Shown one piece after another: positions 21,947 to 28,679 of a DNA stretch of 45,657 bases. The notes under the pieces were generated by a model that was given only the letters and a program-made list of their open reading frames with translations, was not told where the DNA came from and made no database searches. The translations under genes were made by a program, and so were the position numbers. The DNA is taken from assembly GCA_903847495.1 (NCBI GenBank), contig CAINDT010000349.1, forward strand, positions 1 through 45,657. Reading direction: 5' to 3'. Numbering within the stretch: position 1 is the first letter of the stretch; each line of letters begins with the position of its first letter. The stretch is from an uncultured Actinomycetes bacterium. GTDB lineage: Bacteria > Actinomycetota > Thermoleophilia > Gaiellales > F1-60-MAGs149.

Positions 21947-22031
21947 CCACAGCAGATTGACCAGACGAAATTCGGCGATCCAGCCACGAGACAAGGGACA
22001 GGACAACCTGCGCGACGATTCGCTCGAGCAT
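21807..22031 (-). CDS. small protein overlapping the lipoprotein gene
   Basis: 74 residues starting MLERIVAQVVLSLVSWLDRR. ATG 22031 follows GGAGAACGCTCC. A short hydrophobic N terminus (4-16) is followed by a charged helical region with GRAGDRIREWLRQ. It overlaps the lipoprotein gene in another frame over about 140 bp. The length and layout recall small membrane-cassette proteins of other phages. Function unknown; partner of the lipoprotein in lysis is possible. Confidence 0.5.
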   Translation of the reverse strand: MLERIVAQVVLSLVSWLDRRISSGQSAVDAGVDRDALGRAGDRIREWLRQDGVRRRVDPDAGRSNDEEPRVPQG

Positions 22032-22068
22032 GGAGCGTTCTCCGAATACCAGTCGTCGTATCCCTGCG

Positions 22069-22269
22069 TCACCTGGCTCCCGCGGCCTCGCTCGAGACGT
22101 TGTTGTCGCGTGCCGCAAGCAGTCCGATGCCGGCGATCACGGCGGCGACGACCGCACCCCAGTCGGGGATGGTCGCGGGGTCTGCATCGAACATGGCGGT
22201 GAGCGCGCTGCCGACAGCGACGAGGATGGCTCCGATGCCCGCCGCGCTGGTCTTCCAGGATCCGTTCAC
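22069..22269 (-). CDS. holin-like protein with two membrane segments
   Basis: 66 residues from GTG 22269 (GTGA). GSWKTSAAGIGAILVAVGS (first membrane segment), FDADPATIPDWG turn, then AVVAAVIAGIGLLAARD (second segment) and a polar tail. The WKT-AAGIGAIL...DPAT-PDWG pattern recurs in small phage proteins called putative holins, which open the inner membrane at lysis. It lies in the membrane-protein cassette. Confidence 0.75.
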   Translation of the reverse strand: MNGSWKTSAAGIGAILVAVGSALTAMFDADPATIPDWGAVVAAVIAGIGLLAARDNNVSSEAAGAR

Positions 22270-22535
22270 TTGATGGTCCTTTCGAGGTTCTCGAGACGAC
22301 GCTGGATGTCCTCGAGCGTCTTCGTGTGCAGGGCGTCCGCCACAGCAGTGGATGCCTGGGCTCTCGCCAGATCGTTCACGACGACAGCGAGCTTGTCGAG
22401 ATCGGTGCGCGTCTGATTCAGCTGCTCGGTCTTGCCACCGAATGCGAACAGGAGCGTGGCGATGCCGACGAGCATGGTCACGATCTGGAGGATTCCGACG
22501 ACGTTGACTGGTTTCGCTTCAGACATGTCATTCAC
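22266..22535 (-). CDS. membrane protein with coiled coil (holin or i-spanin candidate)
   Basis: 89 residues from GTG 22535 (or ATG two codons later). One membrane segment (about residues 11-33, NVVGILQIVTMLVGIATLLF) is followed by a helical tail (TEQLNQTRTDLDKLAVVVND, LEDIQRRLENLERT) with heptads. This is the layout of an inner-membrane spanin or an antiholin. It is immediately upstream of the holin-like gene. Confidence 0.65.
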   Translation of the reverse strand: MNDMSEAKPVNVVGILQIVTMLVGIATLLFAFGGKTEQLNQTRTDLDKLAVVVNDLARAQASTAVADALHTKTLEDIQRRLENLERTIK

Positions 22536-22996
22536 CCATTGAGGATCTCGTCGCGGCGCGCCTGCGTCAGCAGCCCCTGCGACACGAGGTAGTCCATGCC
22601 GGCCACCGTCATCGGGTCATCCGAGACGATCTCCTGCGCAGCCTGTGCGAGCTGCTGGAAGTCGGCGACGTTCGCGTTGGTAAGCGAGGCTGCGCGGAAT
22701 GCGGCGCGCTCCTCCGCCGTGAACCGAAGGAGGAACTGATAGGCAGTCCACTTCTTGCGCATTTCTTTTTCCGTCTTTGCGCGCACCGTCCAGACCTGCG
22801 TAACGGAATCGGGATTGACCTGCCAGGAATATTCGGCGATCTCCGACTCCGAGACATCCGGAGCGTCTTCGTAGTTGACCGGAAGGAACGAATCCTTCTT
22901 GGGATTCCCCGTGAGAACCCAGTTCGCGTGGAGCTCGTCGGGAACATCTCTGAACTCCACCAACGAGCCATTCAGAACGTAGGCGAACAAGCTCAT
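22532..22996 (-). CDS. fibre-adjacent virion protein
   Basis: 154 residues. The N-terminal half is a compact domain (MSLFAYVLNGSLVEFRDVPD). The C-terminal half, FLLRFTAEERAAFRAA, DFQQLAQAAQEI and YLVSQGLLTQARRDEIL, is a helical pattern seen in small phage proteins coded behind tail-fibre genes. ATG 22996 follows ACGGAGAATTGG. May help fibre assembly or be a minor virion protein. Confidence 0.6.
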   Translation of the reverse strand: MSLFAYVLNGSLVEFRDVPDELHANWVLTGNPKKDSFLPVNYEDAPDVSESEIAEYSWQVNPDSVTQVWTVRAKTEKEMRKKWTAYQFLLRFTAEERAAFRAASLTNANVADFQQLAQAAQEIVSDDPMTVAGMDYLVSQGLLTQARRDEILNG

Positions 22997-23634
22997 CCAA
23001 TTCTCCGTACATGGGTAGATGCGTTGGTCGTTCCGTTGACCGTCGAGGAGATCAATGCTCGCTCGCTATTGAAGTTGTTGATCATCGGGATGTAGTACCT
23101 CATCGCGCCAGGGCGGACCATATTTGCCTTCGCCCCGGTGTATAGCGCATTTATTTCAGCCTGCGTGAGCGTGACGCTCCAGAGCGCCAGCTCCGCGATG
23201 TCCCCGTTCCACTGCGGAGTCGTGACATTGTTGTCGAAATATGCGCCTGTCAGTATTCGCGTAAGGATCATGACTGACTGTTCCTGCTCGTCGAAAGACA
23301 TCACGGAGTTCAGGCCAATCCTGCGATCGACATTGTTGTTGACTATTGCGGTGACCATGTTCCACGACCCCTGGATCAGGATGTCGGTGGTTTCCCAATA
23401 GGTGCTGAAACCCGTGGATGCCGTGTCGATGAACACGCGATTCGTCGCGCCGTCGATTCCCACCGCCACGCGATTGACCACCGAACCGCCGCGCATGGTT
23501 ACCGCACTGGCGAAACCGGGGATGCCCGTTGGCCGAATCCAGAAGTTGATCGTGAAGCGACCAAATCCCGTCGGCATGACGGCATCGACGTACTGGTTAG
23601 GCGTACCGCTGATGTTGGTGAACGACATCGCCAT
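22993..23634 (-). CDS. laminin-G/concanavalin-like fibre protein
   Basis: 213 residues. The LamG-type fold is clear: RFTINFWIRPTG near residue 27, SWNMVTAIV, and the hallmark DIAELALWSVTLTQAEINALY (about 145-165). Such domains bind glycans; in phages they sit at fibre or tail tips. The C-terminal 45 residues are separate. ATG is coupled to the upstream stop. Confidence 0.8.
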   Translation of the reverse strand: MAMSFTNISGTPNQYVDAVMPTGFGRFTINFWIRPTGIPGFASAVTMRGGSVVNRVAVGIDGATNRVFIDTASTGFSTYWETTDILIQGSWNMVTAIVNNNVDRRIGLNSVMSFDEQEQSVMILTRILTGAYFDNNVTTPQWNGDIAELALWSVTLTQAEINALYTGAKANMVRPGAMRYYIPMINNFNSERALISSTVNGTTNASTHVRRIG

Positions 23635-24395
23635 CAGGATGCGCTCCGCACCTCAACCGCAATGAGTCGTGCGTCTCCCCCCATTGTGTCCGAACCAGAG
23701 CTGGCGTCACGGTAGATCGCCAATCGGTATGCGTCTCCCGCCGTAATGCCGTCAATGGCCGTGATGGTGATTTCCGCCGTTACAGGAACAGCCGCAGTTC
23801 CGTTGACGGTGGAAATCACCGTTGCCGTTGCTGCGCTGAATGAATTGATTTGAGTGCTTGTGTTGCCGCGTTCAACCTGTACACCCCAGACGCAGTTTCC
23901 CGTAGTTACACCGAGTGAACACCAATGGACCCTCACCTTGAGTCCACTGGTGAGGTCTGCCGCCTCTGGCATGACCGACTGGAAGTATGCATATTCAAGG
24001 TTCGCAGGGTCAAACTCAAGGACAGCGGTTCCGTTTCCCGTGACATTGACTGTCGCGAATTGTCCCGCTGGCGGCATATTGTCGAGCGTAGTAAATACGG
24101 CGTAGGTCTTGGTTCCCCCACCCCCGCCGACACTCACAGGTTCCCACTGCCCGTCTCCACGAAGGAACTTCGTGCTATCAGCGGTACCCGTTCCAAGTCG
24201 TGCGGTATTGAACGTCCCCGAGGTAATTGCAGACGCATCGTGGTCGTGCGTAGCCGGCACGATTCCGACGCCGCCGGCGGTCGTGCCATCGCCGATGTAG
24301 AGAATCTTCGTGTCGGTGGCGAAAACAGGCTCTCCCACAAGGGGGATCGTGCTCACCCGATCAGAGTTCGGACCTCGTTTGATCTGTAGAGGCAT
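23634..24395 (-). CDS. fibre protein with Mtd_N-like N terminus
   Basis: 253 residues. The N-terminal part (LQIKRGPNSDRVSTIPLVGE, PVFATDTKILYIGDGTT) is the short trimerising module at the start of many phage fibres (Mtd_N type). ATHDHDASAITSGTFNTARL is a typical fibre linker. The C-terminal half is beta-rich, perhaps a carbohydrate-binding jelly-roll. Four such module genes occur between 23.6 and 28.7 kb. Confidence 0.75.
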   Translation of the reverse strand: MPLQIKRGPNSDRVSTIPLVGEPVFATDTKILYIGDGTTAGGVGIVPATHDHDASAITSGTFNTARLGTGTADSTKFLRGDGQWEPVSVGGGGGTKTYAVFTTLDNMPPAGQFATVNVTGNGTAVLEFDPANLEYAYFQSVMPEAADLTSGLKVRVHWCSLGVTTGNCVWGVQVERGNTSTQINSFSAATATVISTVNGTAAVPVTAEITITAIDGITAGDAYRLAIYRDASSGSDTMGGDARLIAVEVRSAS

Positions 24396-24427
24396 GGATT
24401 TACCTGGAGAAATTTCTTACGGGAGTA

Positions 24428-24703
24428 TCACGATTCACCGCCACCGCCACTAGGAGGGAAAAGTCCAAAGTCGGCATTCACGATAGTCCATACCGACCCG
24501 CTGGAGGAGACGGTGATGTCACCCTTGCTTCCATCGGTGACGCCAGCTCCGCCTCCACCGATCTCGACGACGGTCCCGTTGTCCTTCTTCGTGAAGAGCT
24601 TGCCGTCGGCGGTGTTCACCGCGAGCTCGCCTGTCACGAGGGTTCCAGCCGCTGGAGTGGCTCCAGTCGTGCTGTTGCGCTTGTGCCGAAGGGTGATCGC
24701 CAT
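24428..24703 (-). CDS. short fibre-linker protein (Mtd_N-like)
   Basis: 91 residues. It starts MAITLRHKRNSTTGATP and continues GELAVNTADGKLFTKKDNGT, closely resembling the gene product at 28488-28679. The tail is Gly/Ser-rich. It is all stalk module with no binding domain, suggesting an adaptor or attachment part of the tail tip. The start codon overlaps the preceding stop. Confidence 0.7.
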   Translation of the reverse strand: MAITLRHKRNSTTGATPAAGTLVTGELAVNTADGKLFTKKDNGTVVEIGGGGAGVTDGSKGDITVSSSGSVWTIVNADFGLFPPSGGGGES

Positions 24704-25788
24704 CAGAAGGTTCCGCCATCAAGGGTAATGTTGTCGATCGTGCCGCCCGTGATCGCGACGTTGCTCGCGGCCTGGGTGGACATCGTGCCGAGACCGAGGT
24801 TCGACCGCGCCGTAGCGGCATCGGTCGCTCCAGTTCCGCCGTTCGCAATGGCGACCGTGCCGGTCACGTTTGCCGCAGTACCCGTCACGCTGCCCGAGAT
24901 CGCGTTCGTGCAGGTGATGTCGTCGGTGACGACGGCGTGAGCCAAAAGGAACGACTGGCTCGCCGTCGAGTAGAAGCCCTTCGTGCCGTTGAGCAGGAAG
25001 AAGCCCTTCTGCGGATTGAGGCGAATGGACTCGCTCGAGTTCCATGCGCCGTTGGCATTGACCCAGTTGAACGTCTTGTCCGTCGCGCCGCGCAGCGTGA
25101 TGCCGCCGCCGTCCGCCGTCGTGTTCGTCGGCGAGGCGACGTTTCCGAGCGTGATGTTCTTGTCGGCCACGTCGACGGTCGTCGAGTTGACCGTCGTCGT
25201 CGTGCCGTTCACCGTGAGGTTGCCCGTCACGGTCAGGTTGGACGAGATCGTGCCGCCAGTCAGCGGAAGGTACGTTCCGGAAAGATCGGGGATGTCCGCG
25301 GCGGCGAGCATGCGGAACGTCGGGGCTCCGCTCGAGCCATTCGGGGCGGCGAACACGGTGTTGGTCGTCTGGGACGCGAGCGTACCCGTCAGGGTTCCGC
25401 TCGTCGTCACCGGCGATCCGGAGACCGTGATGAACGACGGCAGCGACAGGCCGACGCTCGAGACCGCGCTCGCCAGGTAGCCCTGGCCGTTGACCCATGC
25501 GGTCGTCGCGACGTTCGTGGAGCTGTCGCCGTTCGACACCGTCGGCGCAGTGAGGGCGCCGATGAACGCCTTCGTGCCGGAGATGGTCTGGTTGCCCGTG
25601 AGCGCCATGAAGGCGCCCTTGCCGGCAATCGCCTCGATCGTGGTCGCAGAGCCACCGATGCCGCCACTACCTTTGCCGTAGTACAGCGTGTCGTCGACCT
25701 CGTTGAAGGCGACCTCTGCGTTAGCAAGGCTAGACGGTGCGCCAGTGGCACCAGATGCACGACGCCTGATCCGAAGTGTGTTTGCCAT
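24703..25788 (-). CDS. tail fibre protein
   Basis: 361 residues. Mtd_N-like start (ANTLRIRRRASGATGAPSSL), KGAFMALTGNQTISGTKAF linker repeats, Gly/Thr-rich beta stalk (NLTVTGNLTVNGTTTTVNS) and a C-terminal region with GSVTGTAANVTGTVAIANGG. It ends ITLDGGTF, the last four residues being encoded by the next gene's ribosome site. A trimeric stalk is likely. Confidence 0.85.
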   Translation of the reverse strand: MANTLRIRRRASGATGAPSSLANAEVAFNEVDDTLYYGKGSGGIGGSATTIEAIAGKGAFMALTGNQTISGTKAFIGALTAPTVSNGDSSTNVATTAWVNGQGYLASAVSSVGLSLPSFITVSGSPVTTSGTLTGTLASQTTNTVFAAPNGSSGAPTFRMLAAADIPDLSGTYLPLTGGTISSNLTVTGNLTVNGTTTTVNSTTVDVADKNITLGNVASPTNTTADGGGITLRGATDKTFNWVNANGAWNSSESIRLNPQKGFFLLNGTKGFYSTASQSFLLAHAVVTDDITCTNAISGSVTGTAANVTGTVAIANGGTGATDAATARSNLGLGTMSTQAASNVAITGGTIDNITLDGGTF

Positions 25789-25796
25789 GTGACATC

Positions 25797-26942
25797 CTAG
25801 AAGTCACCGCCGTCCACGAGGTCGGTCTGCGGGACATTCACCCACTTACCCGTGGCGGCAGAGTATGAGAAAACGTTCTTGTCTCCAACGGACGTGACCG
25901 TGAAATCCGTCAGATTTGCGATTGCATGGGTGTGTGCGGTCGGCGTGCGAGCGTCCGACAGGCGGGCGTCGTCTGCCCGGACGGCCTTGGTCGAGCTGAC
26001 CGTGCCGCTGGCGACGAAATCGACCGCGAAAGTACGGCTGGCCGACAGGTCGCCGCCGCCCGTCAGGCCAGTGCCAGCCGACATCAGGGTGTTCACGTCG
26101 GCCTTGGTCGAGTCCGAGACCGTCGCGACGGACAGCTGGGGCTTGCCACCTACGGTTCCCCAGACGAACTGGGTCGAGAGCTTGACCTCCTGTGCAGTAC
26201 CCTCGATGCCTCCAGGCTGGCGCCCAATGAGTGAGGAGGACCCCACCGGCTGGATGCTCGGGTAGGAGATCTTCTCGTTGCGCCAGACACCGGCTGCGGC
26301 ATCCCAGACGAGCGCGTCGTTGTCGACTGGCGTGGGAGCCAGAACGTCATGCAGCTCGTTGAGCTCGGGGTAGTTGATGATCTTGACGTAGATCGACCCC
26401 GCGCCGCCGCCAGCCTTCTTGATCAGCCACCCCAGGAACACGCCGTGCTTCGGCTGCACGGGCTTGTCCGAGGTGAACTGGCCGGCCACGTCCGACAGCC
26501 AGATCGGGGATCCAGACGCGCCAGTGAGCGTGTTCGTGGTGACTCCCGTCAGCAGACCTTCGGTGAGGATGATTCCAGTCGCGTTGTTGGCGATGTCCTC
26601 GTAGGCGACTCCGATGGTCTTTGAGCTGGTCGATTCCGAGTCGGCGTCCGCAAGGGCGATCGAGATCTCGGATTCTCCGTGAGCGCCATTGACGTAGACC
26701 ACCGAGCCCTTGGGGATCGTCGCTCCCGTCGAGTTGCGCGCGATCTCGCGAATTCCCGATGTCGAGATGGAATGTGCCTTGTAGCCGTTCTGCGTGGTCC
26801 TGCCGAGAACCCACATGCGTCCGGTCCGCTTGCAGACGAATATCTCGCCATCCTCAAAATTTGAAAAGTAGATTCCATTTGGATCCGGAGCGAACTGCGT
26901 TTCCTGCGAATATGCCTTTGGAATGATTGGTCCAGTGATCAT
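25797..26942 (-). CDS. tail fibre/virion tip protein
   Basis: 381 residues. The N-terminal part has QFAPDPNGIYFSNFEDGE and IARNSTGATIPKGSVVYVN, a module found in phage structural proteins. The C-terminal part contains GTGLTGGGDLSASRTFAVDF and ARTPTAHTHAIANLTDF, common fibre linkers. It ends VDGGDF. Probably trimeric with a self-assembling tip region. Confidence 0.8.
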   Translation of the reverse strand: MITGPIIPKAYSQETQFAPDPNGIYFSNFEDGEIFVCKRTGRMWVLGRTTQNGYKAHSISTSGIREIARNSTGATIPKGSVVYVNGAHGESEISIALADADSESTSSKTIGVAYEDIANNATGIILTEGLLTGVTTNTLTGASGSPIWLSDVAGQFTSDKPVQPKHGVFLGWLIKKAGGGAGSIYVKIINYPELNELHDVLAPTPVDNDALVWDAAAGVWRNEKISYPSIQPVGSSSLIGRQPGGIEGTAQEVKLSTQFVWGTVGGKPQLSVATVSDSTKADVNTLMSAGTGLTGGGDLSASRTFAVDFVASGTVSSTKAVRADDARLSDARTPTAHTHAIANLTDFTVTSVGDKNVFSYSAATGKWVNVPQTDLVDGGDF

Positions 26943-28033
26943 GCGAGCAGTCCTTCCATCGTTGCGAGGATCTGTGCGTCCACGGATTGCAGTGCGAGAG
27001 CGGTCGTCCTTCTCGCACTCCTCATGGGTAGAAGCGGACTACCCCTGCCGGCGCAGTAGGAGAAAACGTTCGTGGGAAGCAGCGTGCCTGCGATGTTTCC
27101 TGATGCCTGGAAATCTCCGTAGCCCGCTCGCTGGGATCCATACCACGAGTCCACGAAATTCGTCGCAAAGTAAGCATGCACCGGGACGACCCCGAGGACA
27201 CCGTCTCCAGCCTCCGGGGATGAAGGAGGGGATATCTCCGCAAGGAGCAGGGATCCCGAGTCGTGAAGGAACAGTTGTCCATTCTTCGGAACCTCGGTGC
27301 CATCCGGTTTGAGAAGCTGGGATCTGTATTGATCTCGACCGCTCTTCACCGCAGCCGAAACCATTCGCAATCGTCCGATCTTGTGGTTCGAGTCTAGGAT
27401 CCACAGTGTCTGCCCGACGCCCATATTCCTTGCGTCTACAGCCTGCATCGGAGGAACCGACACGGTTCCGATGAACTCGAGGATCGAAAGATCGCACTGC
27501 GACAGATTGCAATCCAGATTTGTCGGAGGATCGGATGAATAACCAAGCATGACGTTCGTCGGAGACACGCTCGCGATGACGCTGTTGTCGTGGTCAAGCC
27601 ATCGGAACTGCATCGATGATTCAAAAAAAGTTCCCGGCGTGTAGCCTCCGGTACCGACAAATCGATAGTTCGGATTCCGAGCTCCCAGCATGTTGAAGCA
27701 GTGACCGCACGCCCACATGAACTTCTCGCTCATCACGAGAAATTGCATCGGGTACGAGTTGTAGTAGACCGGCTTGTTTGCCTCGAGTGCTGGGTTGTTG
27801 TATTCCGCATAGATTGCAGCAACAGGATCGCTGCAAACTGTGCTGAATGTGCGGAACCTAGCGGAGATCCCCCGCAATGAACGACGATATCCGTACAACG
27901 GACTGTTGGGATTCCAGCCAATCGGCCTCTTGACCGTGGAGCTGGACGGCTCTGGAAGGGTCCAGGAAATCTGATGGTCCTCGTAGATCCACAGATCCTG
28001 TGTCGCGGGGTTGTACGGGTACGGGATCAGCAT
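26939..28033 (-). CDS. virion tip/fibre protein, unknown fold
   Basis: 364 residues from ATG 28033 (TGATG overlap; GTG 28036 is an alternative). Starts LIPYPYNPATQDLWIYEDHQ. Contains FRTFSTVCSDPVAAIYAEYN and a cysteine pair in WACGHCFN. No family recognised. Position inside the run of fibre genes suggests a structural or host-contact role. Confidence 0.65.
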   Translation of the reverse strand: MLIPYPYNPATQDLWIYEDHQISWTLPEPSSSTVKRPIGWNPNSPLYGYRRSLRGISARFRTFSTVCSDPVAAIYAEYNNPALEANKPVYYNSYPMQFLVMSEKFMWACGHCFNMLGARNPNYRFVGTGGYTPGTFFESSMQFRWLDHDNSVIASVSPTNVMLGYSSDPPTNLDCNLSQCDLSILEFIGTVSVPPMQAVDARNMGVGQTLWILDSNHKIGRLRMVSAAVKSGRDQYRSQLLKPDGTEVPKNGQLFLHDSGSLLLAEISPPSSPEAGDGVLGVVPVHAYFATNFVDSWYGSQRAGYGDFQASGNIAGTLLPTNVFSYCAGRGSPLLPMRSARRTTALALQSVDAQILATMEGLLA

Positions 28034-28488
28034 CACGGTCCCCAGGTCAGTCCATAAACCCCGCCCACCGCGATCTCGTTGGTGATCTGGTCGAGCGTGG
28101 CGAGGATCTGCTGCTGCGTCGTCGCCGACGCCACGTCGTTGTTCTGCGATGCGGCGGTGACTCGACCGAACTGGTCGACCGTGATCGATGGCACGAGGTA
28201 CGAGCCGGCGGGAGAAGGGACGATCGGCGTCAGTCCGCCGCCTCCGGTCGCGAGCTCGATCCATGTGCTCGGAGCCGTCGCAAGCGTGTAGTACTTCGAC
28301 GCCGCCGTGACGTAGACGAGCATGCCGACGGTCTTACGGCTCAATGGAAGCGCGTCACGCGCGGCGATGGTCGCCACGGTCATCAGACCGCCTCGACCAT
28401 ACTCCGCGATGTGCGTCGGGTTGAGGTCGTTCGGCTCCGTCGGCGCGATGGGGATCCCGAGCGGGAAGACTGATTCAGAGTGCGGCAT
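28033..28488 (-). CDS. small fibre-associated protein
   Basis: 151 residues. ATIAARDALPLSRKTVGMLV and YVTAASKYYTLATAPSTWIE match the linker that often precedes fibre tips. The C-terminal 45 residues (VDQFGRVTAASQNNDVASAT) look like a coiled segment. Coupled to neighbours at both ends. Confidence 0.7.
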   Translation of the reverse strand: MPHSESVFPLGIPIAPTEPNDLNPTHIAEYGRGGLMTVATIAARDALPLSRKTVGMLVYVTAASKYYTLATAPSTWIELATGGGGLTPIVPSPAGSYLVPSITVDQFGRVTAASQNNDVASATTQQQILATLDQITNEIAVGGVYGLTWGP

Positions 28489-28679
28489 CAGAAGTTTCCT
28501 CCGTCAATCTGGTCCCCGTCCTGCAAGCCGCCTCCGACCTGCACGACGGTACCGTTCGACTTCTTGACGTACACCTTCCCGTCGGCGGTGTTCATCGCCA
28601 TCTCGCCGAGCTGCAACTGCACTGGCTGCGGAACCGCGCCAGGAGTCGAGCTGCGCTTGAGCAGGAAGGTGTCTGCCAT
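28488..28679 (-). CDS. short fibre module (Mtd_N-like), 63 residues
   Basis: Starts MADTFLLKRSSTPGAVPQ, with GEMAMNTADGKVYVKKSNGT and a Gly-rich end IDGGNF. The core NTADGK(V/L)(Y/F)-KK-NGTVV matches the product of 24428-24703, so these two are paralogues. The last residues DGGNF are coded by the GGAGGAAAC ribosome site of the following gene. Confidence 0.7.
   Translation of the reverse strand: MADTFLLKRSSTPGAVPQPVQLQLGEMAMNTADGKVYVKKSNGTVVQVGGGLQDGDQIDGGNF

Noticed and set aside
21807..22118. Longer version of the 74-residue gene starting at 22118
   Set aside because: The first 29 residues overlap the holin-like gene without a ribosome site; ATG 22031 has GGAG at good spacing.
27360..27400. 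GGTTCGAGTCT resembling a tRNA T-loop
   Set aside because: Lies within a coding gene, with no acceptor stem or anticodon arm around it.
23634..28679. Mtd_N-like fibre modules as sign of a diversity-generating retroelement
   Set aside because: No reverse transcriptase, template repeat or variable repeat was found; the modules are common in ordinary fibres.
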